From: Haloarcula laminariae
Lineage (GTDB): Archaea > Halobacteriota > Halobacteria > Halobacteriales > Haloarculaceae
Reading direction: 5' to 3'
Assembly (NCBI RefSeq): GCF_025457605.1
Contig: NZ_JAMZFY010000002.1
Location: forward strand, 248,001 to 312,000
DNA length: 64,000 bases
The notes beneath the pieces were generated by a model. The model searched no databases. It was not told the DNA's origin and saw only the letters and a list, made by a program, of their open reading frames with translations. Numbering within the stretch: the first letter of the stretch is position 1; every line of letters starts with the position of its first letter. Shown here piece by piece: positions 1 to 8,370 of the stretch. A program made the translations under genes and the position numbers.

Positions 1-523
1 CGTCCATGTCCAGTCCGTGTTCATCTGCCACGTCGTTGCGGTAGAACGCGGCGACCGGGCCGACGTCCCACGGGAGCGCGTACGTCCCCCCGTCCTTGGT
101 GAGCGGCCCCCACTTCCCGGAGACGAACTCGTCCCGGATACCGGCGTCGTCGATCCAGTCGCCGATGTCGCGCAGGCCGCCCGTGTCGACCCAGGCGGCC
201 GCGTCGACGCTCTCCATCGTGGCGACGGCCGGCGCGCCCGACCCCGAGAGAACACGCGACCGGAACTTGTCTTTCATGTTCGAGCGACCGAACTGCTCGA
301 CGGTGATGTCGCCGCCGTGTTCTTCCTCGTAGGGTTCGTCGACGGTGTCCAGGGCCTTCGCTGCCACGTCCCAGCTCCAGGCCGTGGCGCTCGAGGCCAT
401 ATCCCCGTTGGAACCGTCAGGGCCTGACTGGTCGCCCGTACCACAGCCGGCCAGGCCCGCGAGTCCAGCCGCACTCAGTTGTAAGACGCGTCGTCGGTCG
501 AGTCCGCTATTTGAGTCAGTCAT
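1..523 (-). CDS. ABC transporter sugar-binding lipoprotein, partial (3' end beyond window)
   Basis: Reading leftward from the ATG at 521-523, 174 codons are visible before the window edge. The N-terminus has a twin-arginine motif (DRRRVLQL) and a lipobox LAGC with Cys27, so the protein is probably exported folded and lipid-anchored outside the cell. The mature part reads like a family 1 extracellular solute-binding protein (WSWDVAAKALDTV, later YALPWDVGPVAAFYRND), the periplasmic-type component of sugar ABC importers. Permease and ATPase genes would be expected to the left, outside the window. A TATA-like ATTATTTAA lies at 551-559, and the IclR-type palindrome at 668-688 lies further upstream. 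The IclR and alpha-galactosidase neighbours suggest an alpha-galactoside or related sugar as substrate; that is inference. Confidence 0.85.
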   Translation of the reverse strand, partial: MTDSNSGLDRRRVLQLSAAGLAGLAGCGTGDQSGPDGSNGDMASSATAWSWDVAAKALDTVDEPYEEEHGGDITVEQFGRSNMKDKFRSRVLSGSGAPAVATMESVDAAAWVDTGGLRDIGDWIDDAGIRDEFVSGKWGPLTKDGGTYALPWDVGPVAAFYRNDVADEHGLDMD

Positions 524-667
524 CGGCGCTAGTCTCATCCATGATAGTACATTATTTAAGAGTTTTGCTAATTAGGTAGTGGGCAGGTAATCCCGACGCC
601 GTATGGCACTTTTCGTTAATTTGGGCCCGGTGATTATCGATATAGATAATATTTCTTATCATTCGTG

Positions 668-688
668 TTGTTCACCGATAGTGAACAA
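668..688. promoter_or_regulatory. Putative IclR operator, copy 1 (perfect 8-5-8 palindrome)
   Basis: TTGTTCAC-CGATA-GTGAACAA is a perfect inverted repeat with 8-bp arms and a 5-bp spacer. It lies next to an AT-rich leftward tract at 646-655, facing the sugar-binding protein gene. The same layout recurs at 796-816, 1616-1636 and 1717-1737, flanking the iclR gene. Confidence 0.7.
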
Positions 689-795
689 ACGGTCTGTCGA
701 CCCAGCGAAGATATGGGTGTATCGGGACATAAAGTCGCTCACGCGGCGTTTCTCGGGATTTCACCGAGTCTATGGGCACGGCGGCGGACAGCACT

Positions 796-816
796 CCGTT
801 CACTCTTGACGAACAA
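796..816. promoter_or_regulatory. Putative IclR operator, copy 2 (upstream of iclR)
   Basis: CCGTTCAC-TCTTG-ACGAACAA keeps the GTTC-n9-GAAC core with the same 8-5-8 geometry as copy 1, matching it at 12 of 16 arm positions. It abuts the TATA-like CAATTAT (815-821) and ends 28 bp before the iclR start codon, a position that suggests autoregulation. Confidence 0.6.
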
Positions 817-844
817 TTATCCCTCACGCCGCCTATAGCCGACT

Positions 845-1570
845 ATGGACGAGTCGTACCCAGTACAGGCGACCGCGACGACGATACGGGTCACCGAGGC
901 GCTGCTCGAGCGAAATCAGGCGGGCGTGACGGAACTCGCCACGGCGCTCGACCTCTCGAAGGGGGCCGTACACAACCATCTCCAGACGCTCCACCGCATG
1001 GAGTTCGTCGTCCGCGACGGCCGTCAGTACCGGGTCAGCTCCCGGTTTCTCGACGTCGCCTCGCGCGCCCGCGATGGGAACCCGGTGTACCGCGCCGCCC
1101 GGGGCGAGGTCGCCCAGCTCGCCCGCTCCAGCGGCGAGGTGGCATCGCTGGTCGTCGAGGAACACGGGAAGGCGGTGTACGTCCTGGTCACGGGCGGGGA
1201 GGACGGACAGACCGCCATACGCGAGGGCCGTCGGCGCCCGCTCTACACCGACGCCGCCGGGAAGGCGATTCTGGCACACCTGCCCGAAGACGAGGTCCGG
1301 GACCTCACCGGCACCATACCCGAGGACGAGACGGCGCTGTCCAGGGAACTGCGGACGGTCCGTGAACAGAGCGTCGCCTTCGACCGCGAGGAGCGGGCGG
1401 ACGGGACGCGGAGCGTGGCCGCTGCCGTGACGACCGAAGACGGGCGGCCGGTCGGCGCGGTGTGTGTCTCCGGGCCCGCCAATCGGATGAGCGGGAAACG
1501 GCTCGAAGAGGACATTACCGGCCTTGTTGTCAGCAGCGCGAATAGTATCGCAGTCGACCTATCGAAATAG
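845..1570 (+). CDS. IclR family transcriptional regulator
   Basis: This 241-residue protein has the two-domain IclR plan. Residues about 7-60 form a winged helix (LLERNQAGVTELATALDLS, then KGAVHNHLQTLHRMEFV). Residues about 75-238 form the ligand-binding domain (GEVASLVVEEHGKAVYV, LYTDAAGKAILAHL, GAVCVSGPANRM). It is a cytoplasmic DNA-binding protein that senses a small metabolite. The gene sits between a divergent sugar-binding protein and an alpha-galactosidase, and four matching palindromes surround it, so it most likely controls this locus and itself. Haloferax XacR is an IclR activator of pentose catabolism, but the ligand here is unknown. The TATA-like box at 815-821 is about 27 bp before the ATG, suggesting a leaderless mRNA. 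Confidence 0.9.
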   Translation: MDESYPVQATATTIRVTEALLERNQAGVTELATALDLSKGAVHNHLQTLHRMEFVVRDGRQYRVSSRFLDVASRARDGNPVYRAARGEVAQLARSSGEVASLVVEEHGKAVYVLVTGGEDGQTAIREGRRRPLYTDAAGKAILAHLPEDEVRDLTGTIPEDETALSRELRTVREQSVAFDREERADGTRSVAAAVTTEDGRPVGAVCVSGPANRMSGKRLEEDITGLVVSSANSIAVDLSK

Positions 1571-1615
1571 CTAGTTGTGTAGATATTTGCCGATATACGG
1601 CGGCCCACTGAAAGC

Positions 1616-1636
1616 CTGTTCAGCAGTTCTGAACGA
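1616..1636. promoter_or_regulatory. Putative IclR operator, copy 3
   Basis: CTGTTCAG-CAGTT-CTGAACGA has the 8-5-8 layout, with GTTCAG/CTGAAC as perfectly paired inner arms. A TATA-like GATATAAC follows at 1641-1648, pointing right toward the alpha-galactosidase gene. Confidence 0.6.
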
Positions 1637-1716
1637 AGCTGATATAACAATACTTGAGATGCCTACGGACACTCTAGCTAACGCTGTCGAACCCTATGAG
1701 ACGGACCCGGAGAAAA

Positions 1717-1737
1717 GCGTTCACGTATACTGAACGA
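1717..1737. promoter_or_regulatory. Putative IclR operator, copy 4
   Basis: GCGTTCAC-GTATA-CTGAACGA again has 8-bp half sites with a 5-bp spacer. An AT-rich tract (CGATTATTTT, 1741-1750) follows directly, as a TATA element would. It lies 113 bp before the alpha-galactosidase start. Confidence 0.6.
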
Positions 1738-1849
1738 ATTCGATTATTTTCCCGGCGAACGCTGATATCAGTCTGACTACGCAAATATCCGAAAACCGGA
1801 GGCATACGCCCTCCAAACAGCTATTACGGTTCGACTACGGTGGTGGCGT

Positions 1850-3988
1850 ATGGTTCAGGTCGACGTGGGCGGGACGGTCCTTCAGTTCGCGCCCGAGACG
1901 GCTCGCGTATCGCTCCGTGCGGACGGGACGACACTGGCGTCCGGCCGGGTCGTCGCCGAACTCGGCACCGACCGGTATCCGCGTACCGATAGCTATCACG
2001 TACAGACCGACGGGGACGGCGCGCGGGTGCGCTACGACGACGCCGCCGGGACGACGGTCCGCCTCGGCGAGGCGGCCAGAGGGGCCACCCTGACCGTGAG
2101 CGTGGCCAACGAAACCGAGACGCCGCGGTCGGTCGGTCGGCTGTGTCCGCTCGCGGCCGACGACCTGTCGTTCGGGCCGGAGACCCGGCTCTACCGGCAC
2201 GGCTACCAGTCGTGGACGCCGACGGCGACGCTCCCGGTCGAGGCGTCTTTCGCGCCGATCGAACCGGCCGACGTCCCGATGATGACCGACGTCGACGCGC
2301 CGCGGACGACGAGCCACTGCCACATCGGCCTGGCCGACGGCGAGCGCCGCCTGACGGCGGGGTTCCTCGACCACTCCGAGTACGTCACCCGATTCGACTA
2401 CGAGCGCGGGGACGGCGTCGAGTCGCTGACGGCGGTTTCCCCGGGCGACGGCGTCTCGCTGGCCCCGGGCGAGCGCGCGACCAGCGCGCCGCTGTGGGTC
2501 GACGCCGCCCGGCCGGTCGACGACGCGCTGGCCGCGCTGGCCGAGCGGACCGGCGAGCGGATGGACGCCCGCGTCGGCGAGTGGGTCCCGACGGGGTGGT
2601 GCTCGTGGTACCACTACTTCACCGAGGTGACCGCGGACGACGTCCGGTCGAACCTCGCCGAACTCGACGAGTGGGGGCTCCCGGTGGACCTGGTCCAGCT
2701 CGACGACGGCTACCAGACCGCCTTCGGGGACTGGCGAACGCTGGCCGATGGGTTCGAAGATATGGCGGCGCTGGTGGGGGACGTCCGCGACGGGGACTAC
2801 ACGCCCGGGCTCTGGCTCGCGCCGTTTTTCGTCCAGGAGGACGCCGACCTCGTGGCGTCTCACCCCGAGTGGCTCGTCACCGACGGCGACGGTGAGTTCG
2901 TCTCGGCCGGCGAGCGCCACGGCGAGATGTACGGGCTGGACCTGACCCACCCCGAGGTGCAGACGTGGCTCCGGGAGACGTTTCGGACTATCGTCGACGA
3001 GTGGGGGTTCGAGTACCTCAAACTCGATTTCCTCTACGCCGGGGCGTTGCCCGGCGAGCGGTTCGCCGACGTGACGCGGGCCGAGGCCTACCGCGAAGGG
3101 CTGGCGGCGATTCGGGAGGCCGTCGGCGAGGAGACGTACATCCTGGGCTGTGGGGCCCCGCAGGGCCAGAGCGTCGGCCTCGTCGACTCCATGCGCGTCG
3201 GTCCCGACACGGCCGAGTACTGGGCCCGCGAGGGCGAGTCCGATAGCGAGCCGGCTCACGAGAACGCTATCCGGAACGTACTCAACCGTGATTACCTCCA
3301 CCGGCGGTGGTGGGTCAACGACCCGGACTGTCAGCTCGTCCGGGAGACGACCGAGCTGTCGCCGGCCGAGCGGGAGTCGTTCGCGACGCTGGTCGCACTG
3401 ACCGGCGGCGCGAACGTGTTCAGCGATAGGATAGCCGACATCGGCGCCGACACCCGCTCCCTACTGGAACGCTCGCTCCCACCGGTACGGGCGGGCGCGG
3501 TCGAGGGCGTCGGCCGGACGGAGTTCCCCGACAGACTCGTCTGTGAGCGGGCGGCCGACGGCGGCCGCGCGGTCGCGCTGTTCAACTGGACCGACTCCCC
3601 CGAGACGCTGTCGCTGTCGCTGACCGACGACGAGCGCGGCTGGGACGCGTTCGAGGGCGAGGCCGTCCCCGCCGGCGGGACGGTCGAGCGGACGGTCCCG
3701 GCCCACGGCTGTCTCCTCGTCCACGTCGCGCCCGCGAGCGACCGCCCCCACCTGCTCGGCGCCGACCACCTCGCCGGCCTGGGCTCGCGCCTGGAGCGGG
3801 TCGCCTGGAGCGCCGACGGCGCGGCGGGACAGCTCTCTCTCACAGTCGACGCGGCGACGCCGCAGTCGGTCACGGTCGCGGTCCCCGACGGCTGGACCCG
3901 CGCCGGCGTCGACGGTGCGGGCGCGGCGGACACGTGTACGGTCACGGTCGGGCCGGGGCCCGCGACGCTCTCCTTCGAGCGGAGCTGA
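1850..3988 (+). CDS. Alpha-galactosidase, glycoside hydrolase family 36
   Basis: A 712-residue cytoplasmic enzyme (no signal peptide) predicted to release terminal alpha-galactose from galactosides such as melibiose or raffinose. It follows the GH36 plan: an N-terminal beta-sandwich (1-240), a TIM barrel (about 245-560) and a C-terminal beta domain. Visible signatures are WCSWYHYF, VDLVQLDDGYQ, GLWLAPF, KLDFLYAG with the likely nucleophile Asp393, and SMRVGPDT with the likely acid/base Asp453. The length is normal for the family. The ATG was chosen because a TATA-like sequence lies at 1820-1827, about 27 bp upstream, and two operator palindromes precede it. The KDG kinase follows downstream on the same strand. 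Exact substrate specificity cannot be read from the sequence. Confidence 0.9.
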   Translation: MVQVDVGGTVLQFAPETARVSLRADGTTLASGRVVAELGTDRYPRTDSYHVQTDGDGARVRYDDAAGTTVRLGEAARGATLTVSVANETETPRSVGRLCPLAADDLSFGPETRLYRHGYQSWTPTATLPVEASFAPIEPADVPMMTDVDAPRTTSHCHIGLADGERRLTAGFLDHSEYVTRFDYERGDGVESLTAVSPGDGVSLAPGERATSAPLWVDAARPVDDALAALAERTGERMDARVGEWVPTGWCSWYHYFTEVTADDVRSNLAELDEWGLPVDLVQLDDGYQTAFGDWRTLADGFEDMAALVGDVRDGDYTPGLWLAPFFVQEDADLVASHPEWLVTDGDGEFVSAGERHGEMYGLDLTHPEVQTWLRETFRTIVDEWGFEYLKLDFLYAGALPGERFADVTRAEAYREGLAAIREAVGEETYILGCGAPQGQSVGLVDSMRVGPDTAEYWAREGESDSEPAHENAIRNVLNRDYLHRRWWVNDPDCQLVRETTELSPAERESFATLVALTGGANVFSDRIADIGADTRSLLERSLPPVRAGAVEGVGRTEFPDRLVCERAADGGRAVALFNWTDSPETLSLSLTDDERGWDAFEGEAVPAGGTVERTVPAHGCLLVHVAPASDRPHLLGADHLAGLGSRLERVAWSADGAAGQLSLTVDAATPQSVTVAVPDGWTRAGVDGAGAADTCTVTVGPGPATLSFERS

Positions 3989-4084
3989 GCGCCTGCCGCT
4001 CGACCGGGCGATTCCGCCCGCGCCGGGGCCCCGCGGTGTCCCGTACCGCTCCCGACGGGCGCGCCGAGAACCGGAACCGGGCAG

Positions 4085-4091
4085 TTTTATA
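4085..4091 (+). promoter_or_regulatory. TATA box of the KDG kinase gene
   Basis: TTTTATA is centred 28 bp before the ATG at 4116, the spacing expected for a haloarchaeal leaderless transcript. It supports 4116 rather than any earlier in-frame start. No copy of the 21-bp palindrome is seen here. Confidence 0.6.
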
Positions 4092-4115
4092 CGCGGTCTG
4101 CTGTCCCTCATTACT

Positions 4116-5069
4116 ATGGTCGACCTAGTGACGTTCGGCGAGACGATGCTTCGCTTCTCGCCGCCGGACGACGAGCGCATCGAGACGGCAGACCGGTACG
4201 GCGTGCGTGCCGCGGGCGCGGAGAGCAACGTCGCCGTGACGGCCCAGCGGCTGGGCCTCGACGCGGCCTGGACCTCGAAACTGCCCGACTCGCCGGTCGC
4301 CCGACGTGTCACCGGGGAGCTTCGCAGCCACGGCGTCACCGTCGACGTGGCCTGGAGCGACGACGGCCGCCAGGGGACGTTCTACCTCGAAACGGGCGAG
4401 CAGCCCCGCGGGAACACCGTGATTTACGACCGCACCGACGCCGCCGTCACGACCGCGACGCCACCGGAACTCCCCGTGGCGGGAATCGAAGACGCGGCGG
4501 GATTCCACACGACCGGCATCACGCCGGCCCTCTCGGACACGCTCTCGGAGACGACGGCGACCCTGCTTGAGACCGCGCGCGAGGCGGGGACGACGACGAG
4601 TTTCGACTGCAACTACCGCTCGAAGCTCTGGTCGCCCGCGGAGGCCAGGGAGACCCTCACCGGGCTACTGGACGACGTCGACGTGTTCACCGTCGCGGAG
4701 CGGGACGCCCGCGAGGTGTTCGAAAAGTCGGGGGAGCCCGCGGACATCGGGCGCGAATTCGCGGAGACGTACGACCTCGACGTGGCGATTCTCACCCGCG
4801 GGACCGACCCGGCGCTCGCGGTCACCGGGGACGCCGTCTACGAGCAGCCGACCTTCGAGTCGACGGACGCCCATCCGGTGGGGACCGGCGACTCCTTCGT
4901 CGGCGGGTTCCTCTCGCAATACCTCGACGGACAGAGCGTCCCCGACGCGCTGGAATACGCCGCGGCGACGGCCGCGTTCAAGCGGACCGTGCCCGGCGAT
5001 ATCGCCGTCGTGAGCCCCGAGGAAGTCGAATCGGTCATCGGCGGCGACACCGCGGATATCTCCCGGTAG
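4116..5069 (+). CDS. kdgK: 2-keto-3-deoxygluconate/galactonate kinase (PfkB family)
   Basis: A 317-residue ribokinase/PfkB sugar kinase. The N-terminus FGETMLRFSPPDDERI and the AAGAESNVAVTAQRLG motif are typical of archaeal KDG kinases. The C-terminal GTGDSFVGGF motif (256-265) carries the anion hole and catalytic Asp259. It would phosphorylate 2-keto-3-deoxygluconate or -galactonate with ATP, as in the semi-phosphorylative Entner-Doudoroff and De Ley-Doudoroff routes of haloarchaea. The convergent neighbour encodes the matching aldolase, and the alpha-galactosidase upstream supplies galactose, so a galactose route is plausible. The ATG follows a TATA box at 4085-4091. The gluco- versus galacto- preference is not visible. 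Confidence 0.88.
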   Translation: MVDLVTFGETMLRFSPPDDERIETADRYGVRAAGAESNVAVTAQRLGLDAAWTSKLPDSPVARRVTGELRSHGVTVDVAWSDDGRQGTFYLETGEQPRGNTVIYDRTDAAVTTATPPELPVAGIEDAAGFHTTGITPALSDTLSETTATLLETAREAGTTTSFDCNYRSKLWSPAEARETLTGLLDDVDVFTVAERDAREVFEKSGEPADIGREFAETYDLDVAILTRGTDPALAVTGDAVYEQPTFESTDAHPVGTGDSFVGGFLSQYLDGQSVPDALEYAAATAAFKRTVPGDIAVVSPEEVESVIGGDTADISR

Positions 5070-5087
5070 CGAAGCGGGGGAACGATA

Positions 5088-5738
5088 TCAGTTCCGCGCG
5101 TCTTCGACGGCCCGGACGAACGCGGCCGCCGACTCGCGGACGCCGTCCATGTCGCCGTTCTCGATGGCCTCGTAGTCGACCAGCGCCGAGCCGGCGCCGA
5201 CGGCCATCGCGCCGGCGTCGAAGTAGCCGGCGACGTTGTCCGTCGAGACCCCGCCGGTCGGCATGATGGGCACGTCGCCCAGCGGGCCCTGCAGCGCGCC
5301 GACGTGGTCCGGACCGACGGTCGACGCGGGGAACATCTTCAGCACGTCCGCGCCTGCGGCCATCGCCCGGTCGGCCTCGGTCGGCGTCATCACGCCGGGG
5401 ATGGCGACGACGCGCTCCCGATTGCACACCTCGATGACCTCTTCGCTGACGTTCGGGGCCAGCACGAACTCCGCCCCGGCTTCGATGACGTTTCGGGCGG
5501 TCGCGGCGTCCCGAACCGTTCCGGCACCGACGACCGCGTCGGTGTCGGCCAGCGCCCGGTCCACGGCGGCGATTAGCTCCGAGCACCGCTTCGCGTCCGC
5601 GGTCAGTTCCAGCGCGGAGACGCCGCCCTCGTGGATTGCACGCGCGACTTCGACCACGTCGTCCTCGGGGATATCACGCATAACGGCGACCACGCCGCTA
5701 TCGACGATACGTTCCATTACGTGCTGTTTAGTCGGCAC
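5088..5738 (-). CDS. 2-dehydro-3-deoxy-phosphogluconate (KDPG) aldolase, class I
   Basis: From the GTG at 5738 the protein has 216 residues; a start at 5759 would add 7. I prefer the GTG because TATA-like sequence lies about 28 bp before it and because the active-site residues then match E. coli Eda numbering closely: Glu44 in ALELT and the Schiff-base Lys134 in LKMFPASTVGP. Other motifs are GAGTVRDA, APNVSEEV, IPGVMTPTEA and PTGGVSTDNV. It cleaves KDPG (or the galactonate epimer) to pyruvate and glyceraldehyde 3-phosphate. It is a bacterial-type KDPG aldolase, known in haloarchaea, and faces the kinase gene convergently 18 bp away, consistent with consecutive steps. Confidence 0.9.
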   Translation of the reverse strand: MPTKQHVMERIVDSGVVAVMRDIPEDDVVEVARAIHEGGVSALELTADAKRCSELIAAVDRALADTDAVVGAGTVRDAATARNVIEAGAEFVLAPNVSEEVIEVCNRERVVAIPGVMTPTEADRAMAAGADVLKMFPASTVGPDHVGALQGPLGDVPIMPTGGVSTDNVAGYFDAGAMAVGAGSALVDYEAIENGDMDGVRESAAAFVRAVEDARN

Positions 5739-5848
5739 GTCTGGGCGGATGCGTAGCAACAGTAAAGCTTCCCCGCTCTCCGCCTACAGGGGCCCTGTCG
5801 GCCCGTACCGTCGGTGTGGCGCCCCGTACTCGGCGGCGATGGCCCGTT

Positions 5849-6058
5849 TCAGTCGCTCTCGAACTCCTCGTTGAGCGCTTCGAGCCTGGCCTGTAGGTCC
5901 CACACGTCCTGGGTGAGCGCCTCGATGGACGCGCTGACCTCCTCGCTGTTGCTCTCGGTCGCGGCGGCCCAGAGGAGGTCTTCGGCCTCGTCGAGATACC
6001 CGTCGGCCAGCTGGAGCGCTCGAAGCACGTCCGGGTCGGGCGGTGGCGGGTCCCCCAT
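5849..6058 (-). CDS. Small acidic hypothetical protein
   Basis: From the ATG at 6058 this encodes 69 residues beginning MGDPPPPDPDVLRALQ; an in-frame TTG at 6085 would add nine. It is very acidic and mostly helical (ALQLADGYLDEAEDLLWAA, then ALTQDVWDLQARLEALNEEF), suggesting a short coiled coil or helical hairpin. There is no signal peptide, transmembrane segment or metal motif. A TATA-like AAATAT lies near 6103-6108. I do not recognise the family. Its acidic composition is typical of real haloarchaeal proteins and unlike the Arg-rich shadow frames. Confidence 0.6.
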   Translation of the reverse strand: MGDPPPPDPDVLRALQLADGYLDEAEDLLWAAATESNSEEVSASIEALTQDVWDLQARLEALNEEFESD

Positions 6059-6191
6059 GAACAGTACAGTGGACTCCGGGGTCAAGTCCGTTCAGGTAGG
6101 CCCGATATTTGTCGGCTCGGTCGCGGCCGCGGTGTGGCGCCACGGCGGGCACGGACAGCCTATATGTCCCCGGCGAACGGGGATACGACCG

Positions 6192-6869
6192 ATGGTCCCA
6201 CAGCGCCGTTCGAACGGTACGACGGACAGCCACGCGGGCGGGCCGGCCCGTCCGCTGTCGAGCGAGGACGTCGCCGCCCTCTACGACGGGCTGGCCGCCC
6301 AGTACGACCGGTGGGACTGGGCCAACCGGCTGTTCTCCGGCCCGCTCCGGAAGCGGGCGTTCGCCGACGCGGGCGGGCGGGTCCTCGATGTCGCCTGCGG
6401 GGCGGGGACGAACTTCCGGTATCTCCCCCCTACCGCCCAGCTGGTCGGCGTCGACATCAGCGACGAGATGGTCGAGGCGGCGCGGGACGAACTCGACGCT
6501 ATCGGCCGCGGCGGGACGGTGTACCGGATGGACGCCGAGGCGCTACAGTTCCCCGACGACAGCTTCGATACGGTCGTCTCGGCGCTCTCGACGTGTACGT
6601 TCCCCGACCCGGTGGCGGCCCTCTCGGAGATGGCGCGCGTCTGTCGCCCCGACGGGCGGGTGTTGCTGCTCGAACACGGCCGCAGCGACGTCGAACTCGT
6701 CGGGCGATTTCAGGACTGGCGCGCCGACGCCCACTACGAGCGACACGGCTGTCGGTGGACCCAGGACCCGCTCGCACACTTCGAGGCGGCGGACCTGACC
6801 GTCGTCGAGAGCGAGTCGTTCCTCCTGGGGATGATTACTGTCATCGAGGCCCGGCCCGGGTCGGCGTGA
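6192..6869 (+). CDS. Class I SAM-dependent methyltransferase (UbiE/Methyltransf_11 type)
   Basis: A 225-residue cytosolic protein. Motif I is RVLDVACGAGTNF (63-75), followed by LVGVDISDEMVEAARDEL, VYRMDAEALQFPDDSFDTVV and VLLLEHGR, the usual order in the UbiE-like methyltransferase fold. The N-terminal AALYDGLAAQYDRWDWANRLF also resembles the UbiE/MenG group, but the C-terminal part is too divergent to assign a substrate. The ATG at 6192 has a TATA-like CTATATG at 6160-6166, 29 bp upstream, so the longer upstream reading frame is ignored. The neighbours give no metabolic clue. Confidence 0.8.
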   Translation: MVPQRRSNGTTDSHAGGPARPLSSEDVAALYDGLAAQYDRWDWANRLFSGPLRKRAFADAGGRVLDVACGAGTNFRYLPPTAQLVGVDISDEMVEAARDELDAIGRGGTVYRMDAEALQFPDDSFDTVVSALSTCTFPDPVAALSEMARVCRPDGRVLLLEHGRSDVELVGRFQDWRADAHYERHGCRWTQDPLAHFEAADLTVVESESFLLGMITVIEARPGSA

Positions 6870-6883
6870 AGACGACGGCGCCC

Positions 6884-8136
6884 TCACGCCCCGCCGTCGC
6901 CGACCCGGAACGTCTGCAATCCCCGTGAACTGGCGACGAACAGGTGGCCCGCGGCGACGACCGGTGAGGCGTACGCCGAGACGGCGCCCGTCGTGTTCTC
7001 CCAGCGCGTCCGGTCCGGACCGAACAGCCCGCCGGTCTCCCGGCGGAACGCGCGAACGTCGTCCGACGCGACGACGACGCTGTCGTCGGTGACGACCGGC
7101 GCGGCGGTGCCCTCGCTCGGGAGGTGGACCTGCCAGTTCGTCTCGCCCGTCTCCCCGTCGAGTTCGTGGAGGTCGCTGTCGATGACGTAGACGTCGCCGG
7201 CGTCGACGGCGGCGGCGGCCCGGCTGTGGAGGTCCCGGCGCCAGCGGACCGAGCCGTCGGGCCCGGCGGCGACGGTCTCCTGCCACCCGGTCTGGATGAC
7301 GCCCCCGTCGTCGGCGACCGACGCGGCGTACGGCGTATCGACGGCGACGCGCCAGCGTTCGGAGCCCGTCTCGCGGTCCAGTTTCACGAGGGCGTCCCGG
7401 TCGGGGACGTAGACGGCGTCGGCGGTGACGGCGGGCGCGACCTGTGTCGCGGTCTCGTCCCCGAGGTTGTACTCGTCGTAGACGAGCGGCTCCAGCGACT
7501 GTCGCCACCGTTCGGTCCCGTCGGGAGCGAGTCTGACGCAGGTGGTCGAACTCCGGGCGTAGAGGTCGCCGCCGGCGACGGTGACCCCGTAGGTCAGCTC
7601 GCCGCCGAGACGGTACGTGTCGAGGACTGCCCCGCCGGCGAGCGCCGCCACGTGTACGCTGGCGCGCCTCCGGTCCTCGTCGCCCGCTGGCTCGGCGCTC
7701 GTCGGGACGTAGAGGCGGGCGGGTTCGGGGGCTATCGCCGGGACGCCACACGCCTCGCCGTCGAGGTCCCGGGACCACTGTTCGGTGCCGTCGGCCGCGA
7801 CGGCGACGACGCGCTGGTCGGTGGCGAAGTACGCGACGCCGTCGTGGACGACCGGGGGACGTACGCCCAGTTCGCGGGTTCGAGGAGCCGGGCGTCACCG
7901 GGCTCCGGGGCGCCGCCGGGGACCCGGTTCGCGTTCGTCGGCCCGTTCCCGTACGAGTGCCAGTCGCCGCCGTGGAACGCCGCGGTGTCGTCCTCGCGGA
8001 GGGCGTTACATCCGGCGAGCGACCCGGTCAGCGCGGTTCCGAGGGCTGTGAGAGCGGCCCGACGCGACGGCCCCCGTCGGGACGGTTCGGAGTCGGTGGG
8101 CGGCGGGCGTGCGGGCGACAGGTGGGGCGAGGGCAC
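6884..8136 (-). pseudogene. PQQ-repeat (BamB-like) lipoprotein, disrupted by a one-base frameshift
   Basis: Two overlapping frames together encode one protein of about 417 residues. The first part, from a GTG at 8136, carries a twin-arginine signal (SRRAALTALG) and lipobox SLAGC, then HSYGNGPTNANRVPG and NWAYVP. At the C5 run (plus-strand G at 7854-7858) the frame breaks. Adding one base restores PPVVHDGVAYFATDQRVVAV and continues without a stop to the TGA at 6884. The rest holds repeated beta-propeller blades (YVPDRDALVKLDRETGSERW, DGEVYVI-type segments) as in PQQ-binding-like beta-propeller proteins, probably an extracellular binding or scaffold protein. A homopolymer sequencing error is as likely as a true mutation. 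The start is less sure than the body. Confidence 0.8.
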
Positions 8137-8370
8137 GGGGTACCCGTCAGGTGCCGTGAACAAAGGACTTCCCGTCGATTCGATCGCGATTTGACCGACG
8201 ACTGGGCCGCCGCGGCCGACGCTGTTGCGCGCCGGGACGCCGCTGTCGGTCGGGATACCGTCGGCGCCGCCAGAATTATTGGATAACAATGATTAATTCA
8301 TAAACATGAATCTCCCAGCCGACGGTGTCGTCGCCCATCACCGCCGACCGCTCGCCCGCCGGACGGACCG

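Larger units (their letters stand above)
524..844. promoter_or_regulatory. Divergent intergenic control region between sugar-binding protein and iclR
   Basis: This 321-bp stretch has no credible gene. It is markedly AT-richer than its surroundings and holds leftward TATA-like tracts (ATTATTTAA at 551-559; an AT-rich tract near 646-655), a rightward TATA-like CAATTAT at about 815-821, and two 21-bp palindromes (668-688 and 796-816), annotated separately. It therefore looks like a shared control region for the transporter and its regulator. Confidence 0.7.

Noticed and set aside
1835-3301. Long antisense open frame (488 codons) opposite the alpha-galactosidase
   Set aside because: It is a shadow of the real gene's GC-rich codons: the composition is Arg/Pro/Val-rich, there is no domain and it covers the GH36 catalytic motifs on the other strand.
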